Source: Syntrophorhabdus sp. PtaU1.Bin058 (GTDB lineage: Bacteria > Desulfobacterota > Syntrophorhabdia > Syntrophorhabdales > Syntrophorhabdaceae). From it: a DNA stretch of 32,413 bases. The notes beneath the pieces are model-generated. The model saw nothing but the letters and a program-made list of their open reading frames with translations. It did no database searches and was not told where the DNA came from. A program made the position numbers and the translations under genes. Positions 1 through 8,518 of this stretch are shown one piece after another (within the stretch, counting starts at the first letter, position 1; each line of letters starts with the position of its first letter). Location: positions 1 to 32,413 of the forward strand of contig MVRS01000015.1 of NCBI GenBank assembly GCA_002067975.1. Direction: 5' to 3'.

Positions 1-1010
1 GCAACGGTCTTCCGGGCAGGGAGCCCCTTTGCTTCAAGGTCTTTCACCCACGTCCTTGTCACATCCTGGAATCTCTTGTACCACTGCTCCGCCTCTGCCC
101 TGGGGAGATCGATGAACCTGACGCCCTTGTCGGCTATCTCCTTCATGATCACCTTGTAGTCTTCCCGGTTAAGGCCGCCCGTTATCTTGAAAGGATTTGT
201 GCATACCTGGTCTACCAGCGCCTTCTGGTCCTGAGGGAGTTTGTTCCAGGAGTTCATGTTCATCACCGTACCTTCGGAAACGCAACCAAAGGTAAGGATG
301 GTTGCATGTTTTGCCACCTCGTAAAGCTTGAAACCCTGGATCAGGGGAGGACACGTTACGATGCCGTCCACGGTACCCGTCTCCATGGCCATATAGACAT
401 CACCAAGGGGCATAAAAACAGGTTCTGCGCCGAGCGCCTTTATATAATTCGTCTGATGTCCGCCAGGGGATCGGAGTTTCATGCCTTTGAGGTCGGCCAT
501 CTTAGCTATGGGCTTCTTTGACCAGATGAAGGACTGGATGCAGCCGTTCAGCTCGAGGACCTTCACGTTTTTAAATTCATCTTTCAGCGCCCTGCCGTAG
601 ACTGCATTGCCGATGTCCGCAGCCACGTCCTTGCCGTCAACCCACACGGCGAGGGAGAGTACGTCGGTTAGGGGAAAACGGCCTGGCGTCCACGTGGCGG
701 TAAAATAGCCCATGTCCGACAGACCCCTGGCAACGATGTCGAAGTGCTCCGGGCCTTTTCCAAGGGCGCCTCCTGCATACATCGTGTAGGTCATCCTGCC
801 GCTGCTCCTCTTCTTCAGTTCTTCGAGCATCGGGATCCAAACGGTCTTTACCTCTCTACCCACAGGCGGATGCCACGTGCTGAACTTGATATGTGTATTC
901 TGCGCAAAGAGTATTTTTGGGTCAAATATTCCCATACCGAGTGCCGCACCGCCGATGACGGCGCCTTTCAAGAAGTTCCTCCTGTTCAGATCCCTGCATT
1001 CCTCACACAT
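1..1010 (-). CDS. TRAP transporter solute-binding protein, DctP family (3' end cut by window edge)
   Basis: This is the periplasmic receptor of a tripartite ATP-independent transporter, which hands an organic acid or similar ligand to the DctQ/DctM membrane subunits. The frame is open to position 1, so about 336 N-terminal residues are visible and the C-terminus is missing. ATG at 1008-1010 follows a strong GGAGG five bases upstream. The N-terminus has a twin-arginine signal (RRNFLKGA, then a Gly/Ala-rich stretch, cleavage near LFAQ), so the protein is probably exported folded. DctP features follow: a FSTWHPP-like first strand, GALGKGPEHFD, then 'KMADLKGMKLRSPGG' and 'MPLGDVYMAMETGTVDGIV', the classic ligand-clamp region. 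A CEEC pair sits before the twin arginines. The membrane subunits are presumably beyond the left edge. The family call is secure; the ligand cannot be told. Confidence 0.9.
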   Translation of the reverse strand, partial: MCEECRDLNRRNFLKGAVIGGAALGMGIFDPKILFAQNTHIKFSTWHPPVGREVKTVWIPMLEELKKRSSGRMTYTMYAGGALGKGPEHFDIVARGLSDMGYFTATWTPGRFPLTDVLSLAVWVDGKDVAADIGNAVYGRALKDEFKNVKVLELNGCIQSFIWSKKPIAKMADLKGMKLRSPGGHQTNYIKALGAEPVFMPLGDVYMAMETGTVDGIVTCPPLIQGFKLYEVAKHATILTFGCVSEGTVMNMNSWNKLPQDQKALVDQVCTNPFKITGGLNREDYKVIMKEIADKGVRFIDLPRAEAEQWYKRFQDVTRTWVKDLEAKGLPARKTV

Positions 1011-1562
1011 GCGTTCCTCCTTGTTTGGACTCGTTGCCCCGTATATCATACCATAATAGTCTCAGCCCTCTGCTCTCCGCTTGGTTAGAAGATAGATGAT
1101 ACTACTACCCAGAGTATTACAGCGTTTTCCTTCCCTTTATGCCCTCAATTATGAAACTGTTGTGAAGAAAAATATACAAATACATACCATGCGAGCCTCC
1201 CCCCGGCCTGATGACCATGTAACCTTGTCAACATACTAAATTTTATTTCATTATCTGTCAACACAAAATAATATCTAAACAGCCGTCCGTATTGGTCTTG
1301 TTGCTATGTATGTACTTTGAAAATATTGCCTGTATTATTTGACATCAGTACCCGCTTTTGTTATAAATATCTATAGTTTTTTGTGGCAATATTATGCTTG
1401 TCTTCCAAAATATTTATTTGATTTTACTCCCATGAAAAATAGATGAGTAATACATGCCTTTTTGATTTTATCAAATAAAATACGCTCCATCATCGCCCGA
1501 CAGGCATAATGTGAAAAATCGTTATAGTCGTAAAAGTCTATAAATCTCATACGGAGGTAGCC
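1011..1562. other. AT-rich intergenic region between divergent genes, no gene seen
   Basis: These 552 bases separate the minus-strand TRAP receptor from the plus-strand GAPDH-like gene and should hold both promoters. On the minus strand, an extended -10 (TGG then TATGAT, 1045-1050) lies about 35 bases before the TRAP start, without a good -35. On the plus strand a TATAAA occurs about 20 bases before the GAPDH start, also without a convincing -35. A perfect 6-3-6 dyad TTTGAT-TTT-ATCAAA lies at 1461-1475. No RNA gene or conserved small ORF was recognised. The stretch from about 1240 to 1480 is markedly AT-rich. Confidence 0.6.
1461..1475. promoter_or_regulatory. Candidate operator dyad upstream of the GAPDH-like gene
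   Basis: Perfect inverted repeat TTTGAT-TTT-ATCAAA about 90 bases before the GAPDH-like start codon. It resembles an FNR/CRP-type half-site pair, but the spacer is 3 bases rather than the 4 of a canonical FNR box, so the regulator is not assigned. Confidence 0.35.
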
Positions 1563-2840
1563 ATGAGCGTCACGGATGTCTTAGAGAACAGGCGGCCGGT
1601 GTTGGGTATCAACAGTCTTGGCAGGATAGGAAAATTAACGTTATGGCATCATGTGGGCAGGAAATATTTTCAGGAGATTATTGTAAATATCGGTCGGGAA
1701 GTAGGAACGGGGTTAAATGCCATTGCCCAGTTCATAGAGAAGGATGTAACCTACGGAACGATCCACAAGTTCCTGTACGGCATAAAATCGGATCGCATCA
1801 TACAGATAGTCGATGAAAAGAAAGGCAAGCTCCTCATAGACGGTATTCCGGTGACTATTCTGCGCGAAGCAAGGAACCCTGCCGACATAGGGTGGCGTAA
1901 TTACGGTGTCGATATAGTAGCTGAGTGCACCGGCAAATTCAGAGATCCCACATTGTCCCCTGAAGATCCCAAAGGATCTATCAAGGGGCACCTCGCTGCC
2001 GGCGCAAAGGTTGTTATCAATTCCTCTGCCTTCAAGATCAAAAACAAGGCATTATCGGCGCCTTCCGATACGGTGACGTTGATATACGGAATTAACCACA
2101 GTGCATTTAATTATAAAAAACATCTCATCGTATCAGCAGCATCCTGTACGACAACCGGTCTTGCCCACATGGTAAAACCGCTTCTCGATAACGTGGAGAC
2201 CAGCAAGCTCCTTACCGCTTCCATGTCAACGGTCCACGCAGTGACCAACTCACAAAGCGTCCTCGACAGTCTGCCCAAGGCCGGCGAAAAAGACCTGCGG
2301 AAAAACAGGAGCATCTTTAACAACATTATTCTTACATCCACAAATGCTGCCGAAGCCTTGAGCCAGGTCATCCCGGAGGTCAAGAGTATCGGATTTATGG
2401 CTGATTCAATCAGGATCCCCACCAACACCGAATCTCTTATCGTTCTCAACGTCACGTTCCAATCACAAGTGAATGAAGATGGAACAAAAACCCCGTTAAC
2501 GACAAAAACTATTAACGACATATACAGGAAGGCAGCCGAAAAAGATCCCGAAGGGCTCCTTATCTATTCCACGGAACAGAATGTCTCGACGGATCTGATA
2601 GGCGTTAACGCGGCAATCGTCATTGAAGGCCAGTTTAATCATACGCGTACGGCCTTTATAGATGTCGATCTTTCACAGATCCCGGCTCTGCCTGCTGCAG
2701 TAAGAACAGAAGCCACGAAAAACATCCTGAGGATACCCGTCGTGCATGCAAAGATCTTCGGCTGGTATGACAACGAATACGGCAGCTACACCAACAGGAT
2801 GGGAGACCTGACGGTTTACGTCCATAAGTCGCTGCGGTAG
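1563..2840 (+). CDS. Divergent glyceraldehyde-3-phosphate dehydrogenase (GAPDH family)
   Basis: The 425-residue product aligns by eye along its length with phosphorylating GAPDH, which interconverts glyceraldehyde 3-phosphate and 1,3-bisphosphoglycerate. It is about 90 residues longer than the usual 330-340. The dinucleotide loop is GINSLGRIGK (15-24) instead of GINGFGRIGR. The active-site Cys is C195 in SAASCTTTGLA (normally SNASCTTNCLAP), and the base-like His is H225 in STVHAVTN. The phosphate-site region keeps LTSTNAAEA and SIRIPTN, and the C-terminal WYDNEYGSYTNR is nearly canonical. The Asp that normally contacts the NAD adenosine ribose (VAIND) appears to be Gly44-Arg45 (VNIGRE), which hints at NADP preference. 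ATG follows GGAGG by five bases. The gene stands alone and converges on the dikinase-like gene. Fold assignment is strong; physiological reaction and cofactor are inferred. Confidence 0.85.
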   Translation: MSVTDVLENRRPVLGINSLGRIGKLTLWHHVGRKYFQEIIVNIGREVGTGLNAIAQFIEKDVTYGTIHKFLYGIKSDRIIQIVDEKKGKLLIDGIPVTILREARNPADIGWRNYGVDIVAECTGKFRDPTLSPEDPKGSIKGHLAAGAKVVINSSAFKIKNKALSAPSDTVTLIYGINHSAFNYKKHLIVSAASCTTTGLAHMVKPLLDNVETSKLLTASMSTVHAVTNSQSVLDSLPKAGEKDLRKNRSIFNNIILTSTNAAEALSQVIPEVKSIGFMADSIRIPTNTESLIVLNVTFQSQVNEDGTKTPLTTKTINDIYRKAAEKDPEGLLIYSTEQNVSTDLIGVNAAIVIEGQFNHTRTAFIDVDLSQIPALPAAVRTEATKNILRIPVVHAKIFGWYDNEYGSYTNRMGDLTVYVHKSLR

Positions 2841-2843
2841 TAT

Positions 2844-2944
2844 TTCGTATATCGTAGTTCGTATATCGTGGTTCGCGAGCTATAGGCAGTTGACGATCAA
2901 TTATACTGTTTTCTTAGAATCTCGATATACGATATACGAACTAC
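2844..2944. repeat. Intergenic inverted repeat with TTCGTATATCGT units
   Basis: The unit TTCGTATATCGT occurs directly repeated at 2844-2855 and 2858-2869. A 16-base arm at 2854-2869 is perfectly complementary to 2929-2944, separated by 59 bases. It lies between two convergent genes, so the transcript from either side could form a long hairpin that protects or ends the 3' end. No T-run follows, so it is not a textbook intrinsic terminator. It may instead be a copy of a dispersed intergenic repeat family. Confidence 0.7.
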
Positions 2945-2966
2945 TAATTACGTATTTTGGTCTGCT

Positions 2967-5900
2967 TTATATTCCTATCTGATACGATTCCTCTGTATCG
3001 CTTCCATGGCGGCCGTAATAGACAGAACCGCTCCATCCGTCGATACAGATGAAATCGCCGACGCTTATCTTTCTTCCGTTGACGATGCAAAAACTTTCAG
3101 ATTCGTAGACCTTCAATTTTCCGAATCCCACAACCCCGACCTTTTGCAGTTGAGGTATGGTAACGGCTGCGTGGGAAGTGCCCCCTCCTCTCGCGGTCAG
3201 CAGGCCTTCGACCTGGAGAAGGATGCCTACATCATCCGGAACGGTATCGGGCCTTATCAATATGAGCGGGGTATCCGGTTCTTCTGAACGGAAACGGATG
3301 ATCTCATCTTCTGAGAACACGGCCCTCCCGCAGAGGGCGCCACCGCTGACCCCTATTCCGGCGCCAAGGAAGGCATCGAGAAGCTCTCTGGTCTCCCTGA
3401 ACGTCTTTCTCTTTTTTGTCTCCCTCTGGATCATATCACGTGTCTGCAGGATATAGAGCCCCTTTTTCGTAGCGTTTTCGAAGGTAAATTCTATCTCCTG
3501 GTGGTTGAAACCCTTTTCGTATATAAGCACCTCAACGAGCCTCATCAGCTCATGATAGATATCGGGGAACCTCTTTTCCAGCGAGATGTCGGAGTCGGGT
3601 CTCTCGGCCAGTCGTTGTTTCTCCGAGATCGGGAATGTCTCCACGAGCCCCGATACGATATCATCGCCCTGGACACCAAAAATAAAATCCCCGTAGAGGG
3701 CAACATTCGCAGATGATCCTTTTGGGTCCCGCGTAAAGATCACCCCTGATCCTGAATTCTGATCGAGGTTGCCGAATACCATCGATTGCACAATTACGGC
3801 AGTGCCCCATTCATCGGAAAGGTGCATCTGGTGACGGTATGTTTTTGCCTGCTCGGAGTACCACGAATCAAATACCTGCAGGATAGCCTGCTGTAACTGT
3901 TCGGCAGGATCATCGGTGATCTCCACGCCCCGTCGTCCCATGGCGTCCCTGTAGGAGAGCGCGAGCTGTTTCATCTGTTCAGGATCAAATTGTATCTTGC
4001 GCCTTACGTTATATCGTTCTTTGAAGTTATTGATGATATCGTCGAAGACATTTCTTTCAAGACCCTTGAACATCCCCCAGGTCTGCAGAAATCTCCTGTA
4101 TGAGTCCCATGCAGCCCAACGGTAATGTCTCTTTTTACTCAAACCTTCCACTATCGCTTCGTTGATACCCACATTGAGGAAAGAATGCATCATGCCCGGA
4201 AGGGAGATTGTAGCCCCGCTCCGTACGGACAGAAGCAGGGGATTCCCAGGGTCTCCAAATTTCCTGTTCGTTAACCTTTCCAGTTCGACGATCTCGTTGT
4301 GAATCCGGAGGCTCAGATCCTTAAAGATATATTTATAACCGACAACCGCGTCATATCCCCTGAAAACCTCGGTCGTGATTATAAAACCGGGCGGCACGGG
4401 AAAATCAAAGGATGCCAGTTCCTTTAAAAAATATCCTTTATTGCCGATCAGTATCTGGTTATCCATCTTTTCATTTTTCCTATAGATGGGGGATATGGCC
4501 AGCTCCGGAATATAGGCCATGACCAGGTTGAGGATCTGTTTGTTATCTTTGAATTTCTCCAGTTCGGCGCTCAGTGTCCTGATAATGTTATTCACAAAAT
4601 TATCGAGAACCTGCAACCCGAAGGCAGAGGATATCATGGAACGTATAAAATTCTCAGAATACCGGTAGACCAGTTCTTCATCACTGATCTTCTCGGGGCC
4701 TTTTATCGCTTCATCGTCTTTTTGAATCAGTTGGCTCACGATCAGCGACAGGTTTGACCGGTGAGCGTCGATGTAATAATCGCGGATGATGTCCTGTATC
4801 CCTTTTGAGATGAACTGGAAGATATCGATGTACTGATCGATAGAGAACTGCCTTACCTGCAGCGCGCTTGAGATATACTTCATCTTCGAGACAAGGCCTT
4901 CTGTTGCGATCCCTTCCAGCTCCAGCGCCTTTACGTAGACCCATAGATACTCGTGGACCATGGTAAGGGTGCTCTTTGTTATAAACTTGAGATTCAGGGA
5001 TTCCACGAGCCTTTGGAACAGAACGCCCGCAAGGTTTTCGAGGCGGAACGTCAATCCCATTGCCTCAAATTTTTCTTCCTTGTAAGTCCCGTACATCGAC
5101 GGGATACCTGCAGCGATGTGACGCTTGTAATAGATATTTTCATATGGCTTTATCTTTTCCGGGGAGAGTATCTTCTCCTTCAGCGTGGAAAGCATCTCCA
5201 TGATAACGACAAGGGCGCGGTAGGTGTTTTTGTTGTTGAGGGCATGCCGTAACGTCCTGATCTTTGACAGCTTGAACATACAGGAGGCCTCTAAGTCTTT
5301 CAGAAGGTCGATCGGCTGGTAGTTATATTTTTTAAACAGGAGCTGGTACAACCGTATCATCAGGGCGGCACGCTCTTTGTCTCTCTCCGATACCCCTTCA
5401 ATCCGATACAGTTCATCCCTGATCTTACCCATATCCCATTCAAGAAACCCGCGAACGTCGTCATGTACATTGTGAAAAAGCTTGATAAATATCCAATGCA
5501 TTCCGTCAAAGTATTCACCTGAGTTTCGTACCTGTTCAAAGACCTCCTGTGGCAGGTGTTTCTTCACGCATTCCCTGTCCCCGGAATGCCAGAAACGGAA
5601 TATGTCCTCAATAAAGGGCACAAGGAGGCTGTTGCTCTCAACGTGGGACTGCTTCCGGAGGAAATAGACCAGTTTATCGTTCCTCATTGTAAGCTCATCC
5701 ACCCTGGTCGATATATCCCTCAACTCCCCTTCTGCGCCGATCTCCGTGAAATATACGGGGAATATCCTGAGCAACTGTTTCACCAGGTTGTATGCCGGCG
5801 TTATATCAGAGCCAAGCAGCGCGGAGATGTCTCTCTGGAGTAGGTCGGTGTCCCTGACAAAGACCCCATGCAGCTTCAGATTGATAATGAACGCCGACAG

Positions 5901-7184
5901 AAGCCGCTTTGTCCATCTCGGCTTCAGCGCGATGATCTCCAGCCACGCCCTTATGTTCTTTATGTGCGCAGGATTTACCTGTACCTGCCATTCTGCGTTG
6001 GAACCCTTCACATCAGGGGGCTGGAACCCGAAGGCTATAAGCTCGTCTATAAAGGTATCCACAAGCGGGTGGCTGTTCTGCTCAAAAACACCTTTTGCAA
6101 ACGTCGTGATGCAGTCTATTATCGTGGTCTGATACTGGTGCGTACTGACGTTCTTTCTCAATAAGAGGAATACCTTTCTGACAAAATCATGGAGGTTGTG
6201 TCTGTTTTCTTCCCTGAAGACCTTTCCGAGACAACGGTTGATCTCAAGCAGGGTGTTGTTGTGTACATCCGAAAACCCGTTGACGTTCATCACGTTAAAG
6301 AGGAAATCAAGCTTAAGGAGATAATGTCTTCCGGCAAAGGCCTCCTGTTTCTCGAGCTCATCGGCAACAACGGAATAGGCATTTACTATCTGTGAAAAGT
6401 CCGGCATGTTGCTGTATGCCTTAAACAGTTCTTTTTTGTCTTCATATCTTCGGTTGTGGAGCCTCCCGATCTCCTGGTTCAGTAAAGAGATATTTTCATG
6501 TGTAATAGGCCTGACGAGATTATCGAAGAGATCAAGCATCTCCCGGGACGAACCATCCCGCGGCAGCCAGTACGCCGGGTCAGGTTGCGTCAGCCAGAAT
6601 GTATAGGTTATATGAAAGACATTATAGAGCAATAATTCGAAAGAGCCTGTATGAAAATCGGTGTCGTGTTCAATGACAAAGCTCAGGATCGTCTTGAAAT
6701 AGCCGGAGCCTTTTTTCAATAAAAAACGGTCATCTTTCGCGACCTCCAGGAGTAAATCAAAAACAGACGGGAACAATGACAGATTCCTTTCCAGGAATTC
6801 ACCGCTATGTGTAAGGACCATATTCATATATTCAAAAAGGTACCGTACGGCGCTGTCCTTTACATCTTCGGACGCTGTCGATGAGATGACACGGACATAG
6901 ATCCAGGCAAACATCTTCAGCGCATCAAGACCGTCCCTGTGATTATTGAAATCATAAAAATCCCCCACAGACAGCGTCTTGAGCTGGGTCAATACATACT
7001 CCCAGTTCACATAGGGGTGGTTCAGCTCTGTGAGGAGTTCCCTGGTCCGTTTCAGGACCCCGTAATGATCTTTTGCTACATCGAGGAGGATTTGATATGT
7101 TTCGGGTATTTCGACAACTGCAGCGGTCCTCTCAAGGTTCACCTGCAGGGCCGTAGAATGCCAGTCTGACCGTTTTTCTTCCAT
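2967..7184 (-). CDS. Large pyruvate phosphate dikinase-like protein: helical N-terminus + ATP-grasp + phosphohistidine domain, no TIM barrel
   Basis: About 1405 residues. (Residue numbers here count from an alternative TTG at 7206-7208; subtract 8 for the start chosen.) The first ~900 residues are helix-rich and not recognised. From about 912 the protein matches the nucleotide-binding half of pyruvate phosphate dikinase: GNKGYFLKEL (922), PVPPGFIITTE, SVRSGATISLPGMM (994), AWDSYRRFLQ, EWGTAVIVQSMVFGN and GSGVIFTRDP. A swivelling domain follows with GGGTSHAAVT, whose H1346 is the residue phosphorylated in this family. The protein ends 67 residues later, so the C-terminal PEP/pyruvate-binding TIM barrel is absent. 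It is expected to use ATP to phosphorylate its own His and pass the phosphate to an unknown acceptor, perhaps bound by the N-terminal part, as in rifampin phosphotransferase. Start: ATG at 7182-7184 has AAAGG 11 bases upstream. GTG at 7188-7190 has better spacing, and the TTG lies inside a hairpin. Stand-alone gene. Confidence 0.85.
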   Translation of the reverse strand: MEEKRSDWHSTALQVNLERTAAVVEIPETYQILLDVAKDHYGVLKRTRELLTELNHPYVNWEYVLTQLKTLSVGDFYDFNNHRDGLDALKMFAWIYVRVISSTASEDVKDSAVRYLFEYMNMVLTHSGEFLERNLSLFPSVFDLLLEVAKDDRFLLKKGSGYFKTILSFVIEHDTDFHTGSFELLLYNVFHITYTFWLTQPDPAYWLPRDGSSREMLDLFDNLVRPITHENISLLNQEIGRLHNRRYEDKKELFKAYSNMPDFSQIVNAYSVVADELEKQEAFAGRHYLLKLDFLFNVMNVNGFSDVHNNTLLEINRCLGKVFREENRHNLHDFVRKVFLLLRKNVSTHQYQTTIIDCITTFAKGVFEQNSHPLVDTFIDELIAFGFQPPDVKGSNAEWQVQVNPAHIKNIRAWLEIIALKPRWTKRLLSAFIINLKLHGVFVRDTDLLQRDISALLGSDITPAYNLVKQLLRIFPVYFTEIGAEGELRDISTRVDELTMRNDKLVYFLRKQSHVESNSLLVPFIEDIFRFWHSGDRECVKKHLPQEVFEQVRNSGEYFDGMHWIFIKLFHNVHDDVRGFLEWDMGKIRDELYRIEGVSERDKERAALMIRLYQLLFKKYNYQPIDLLKDLEASCMFKLSKIRTLRHALNNKNTYRALVVIMEMLSTLKEKILSPEKIKPYENIYYKRHIAAGIPSMYGTYKEEKFEAMGLTFRLENLAGVLFQRLVESLNLKFITKSTLTMVHEYLWVYVKALELEGIATEGLVSKMKYISSALQVRQFSIDQYIDIFQFISKGIQDIIRDYYIDAHRSNLSLIVSQLIQKDDEAIKGPEKISDEELVYRYSENFIRSMISSAFGLQVLDNFVNNIIRTLSAELEKFKDNKQILNLVMAYIPELAISPIYRKNEKMDNQILIGNKGYFLKELASFDFPVPPGFIITTEVFRGYDAVVGYKYIFKDLSLRIHNEIVELERLTNRKFGDPGNPLLLSVRSGATISLPGMMHSFLNVGINEAIVEGLSKKRHYRWAAWDSYRRFLQTWGMFKGLERNVFDDIINNFKERYNVRRKIQFDPEQMKQLALSYRDAMGRRGVEITDDPAEQLQQAILQVFDSWYSEQAKTYRHQMHLSDEWGTAVIVQSMVFGNLDQNSGSGVIFTRDPKGSSANVALYGDFIFGVQGDDIVSGLVETFPISEKQRLAERPDSDISLEKRFPDIYHELMRLVEVLIYEKGFNHQEIEFTFENATKKGLYILQTRDMIQRETKKRKTFRETRELLDAFLGAGIGVSGGALCGRAVFSEDEIIRFRSEEPDTPLILIRPDTVPDDVGILLQVEGLLTARGGGTSHAAVTIPQLQKVGVVGFGKLKVYESESFCIVNGRKISVGDFICIDGWSGSVYYGRHGSDTEESYQIGI

Positions 7185-7199
7185 ACTCACAGATACCTT

Positions 7200-7215
7200 T
7201 GCGGGCAAGCCCGCA
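7200..7215 (-). promoter_or_regulatory. GC hairpin in the 5' leader of the dikinase-like gene
   Basis: TGCGGGC-AA-GCCCGCA is a perfect 7-2-7 palindrome. In the minus-strand transcript it can fold as a 6-bp GC stem capped by a CUUG tetraloop, directly followed by the AAAGG that serves as ribosome binding site. It could modulate initiation, or be a dispersed palindromic unit. Confidence 0.5.
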
Positions 7216-7261
7216 CAACAATAATATACACGCTTGGCGTAAATTACACAAACAAATGAGG

Positions 7262-7371
7262 CCGTAAAATCGACTCATGACTGATAGTTCATGGCAACCT
7301 GATGCTGGATGCTCGTCGCTGGGTACCGGTTCAAACCAGTAACAAGGAACAAGCAACGAGGGACAAGATTT
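7262..7371. repeat. Degenerate intergenic repeat tract
   Basis: The gap between the dikinase-like gene and the metallophosphoesterase stop holds quasi-repetitive words. On the plus strand these include GATGCTGGATGCTCGTCGCTGG and the similar AACAAGGAACAAGCAACGAG, plus a near-palindrome at the ACCGGTTCAAACCAGT stretch (one mismatch). No coding potential or terminator was recognised. A TTGTGT-17-TATATT pair on the minus strand downstream of this tract may be the dikinase-like promoter, with a poor -35. Confidence 0.4.
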
Positions 7372-8502
7372 TCACCGTTGCAGTTCGATGACCGTTACCT
7401 CTGGCGGCGCCAAAAAGCGTATAGGCGGCCCCCATGTTCCGGAACCCCTGTTGACATAGAGTTTTGACCCCAGGGGTAAGCTGTGGTATCCCGTGTACAT
7501 GGGATAAAACAATCTCGTTATGAACCTGAAAGGGAATATCTGACCCTTATGGGTATGGCCTGAGAGCTGCAGATCGAACAATCCTTCCGCACTTCCGTCA
7601 ACGACGGGCTGGTGCTTCATGAGGATCGTGAAAAGGTTGCGTGGAACCTTTGAAAGCAGTATCGTCTCCGGGACCTCAACGTAGTTAAAAGGCCTTCCGG
7701 CGATATCATCGACACCGGCAATATTGATGACCCCTCCGACGGTTACCCCCTCCCCCCTTAACATCCTGAATCCTGCCTTTTCCGTAAAATCGAGGGCCTT
7801 CTTTATACCTGCGTAAAATTCGTGATTACCCGTTACGGCAAACTTTCCGTAACGTGGTTTTATCTCATCCAGCATTCCTATGAGTCCGTTAAGCCCATCT
7901 ATCTGTCCGTCCACAAGGTCGCCGGTAGAGACAAGTATATCAGGGTTTGCCTTTTTGACCGCATCCATTATAAGCCTCAGCCTCTCCTCCCTCACTATTA
8001 GTCCGAGATGTATATCCGAAACCTGTACGACCGTAACCTTTCCGGCGGATTCCGGGATCTTCGGTGTCCTTATGGCTATCTTCTCGACAGTAATATTCCT
8101 TGCCTCCCAATAACCGTATGCCGATGCGAGGAGTGCATATATCATCGGTATTATGAAAAACAACCGGTAAGCAGAGGTGAGACCGGAAAGGTCTCTCCTG
8201 AATATGAAACCGGAAATATGGATCACCATGCGGAAGACATCGATACAGATCGACAAAGAGAAGAAGAGAAAGATGACGCCCATCCAGGTATACCCCGCAT
8301 AGGCCATGAATCGCGCCAACGATTCGTGGCCCACCCTTTCAGCGAGACGCACCACGAAAGGGGCAAAGGTCATCATCGCCATGAAGATTACGATGAAGAT
8401 GTTGGGAACAAACCTGAGGTGAAAGGCGTATTGCAGCTTTACAAATATATAAAAATGGAGGGTACTGTAGAGAAAGAGGAATGTGATCAGAAAAAGAGTC
8501 AT
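7372..8502 (-). CDS. Membrane-anchored calcineurin-type metallophosphoesterase (YkuE/YaeI-like)
   Basis: 376 residues. Four or so hydrophobic segments occupy residues 1-135 (about 3-20, 32-50, 70-90, 112-130). A binuclear-metal phosphoesterase domain runs from about 150 to the end. Metal ligands are visible in order: D163 and H165 (VSDIHLG), D195 (STGDLVDG), N226 and H227 (GNHEFY), H297 (KHQP), and H316 and H318 (SGHTHKG). This family hydrolyses phosphoesters, in some members UDP-diacylglucosamine or related lipids; the substrate here is unknown. The catalytic domain probably lies at the membrane surface. The ATG is 16 bases downstream of the PG0541-family stop codon, so it is likely the last gene of the efflux operon. 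No strong ribosome binding site precedes it, which suggests translational coupling. Confidence 0.88.
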   Translation of the reverse strand: MTLFLITFLFLYSTLHFYIFVKLQYAFHLRFVPNIFIVIFMAMMTFAPFVVRLAERVGHESLARFMAYAGYTWMGVIFLFFSLSICIDVFRMVIHISGFIFRRDLSGLTSAYRLFFIIPMIYALLASAYGYWEARNITVEKIAIRTPKIPESAGKVTVVQVSDIHLGLIVREERLRLIMDAVKKANPDILVSTGDLVDGQIDGLNGLIGMLDEIKPRYGKFAVTGNHEFYAGIKKALDFTEKAGFRMLRGEGVTVGGVINIAGVDDIAGRPFNYVEVPETILLSKVPRNLFTILMKHQPVVDGSAEGLFDLQLSGHTHKGQIFPFRFITRLFYPMYTGYHSLPLGSKLYVNRGSGTWGPPIRFLAPPEVTVIELQR

Positions 8503-8518
8503 GACCCGTATCTATCGC

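Noticed and set aside
1384-1397. Sigma-54-like TGGC...TGC before the GAPDH-like gene
   Set aside because: Nine bases separate the GG and GC pairs instead of the required ten.
2111-2521. Minus-strand 136-residue frame
   Set aside because: Antisense to the GAPDH-like gene across its active-site region.
7132-7356. Minus-strand 74-residue frame before the dikinase-like gene
   Set aside because: Overlaps the dikinase-like N-terminus in another frame, spans the repeat tract and has no ribosome binding site or family similarity.
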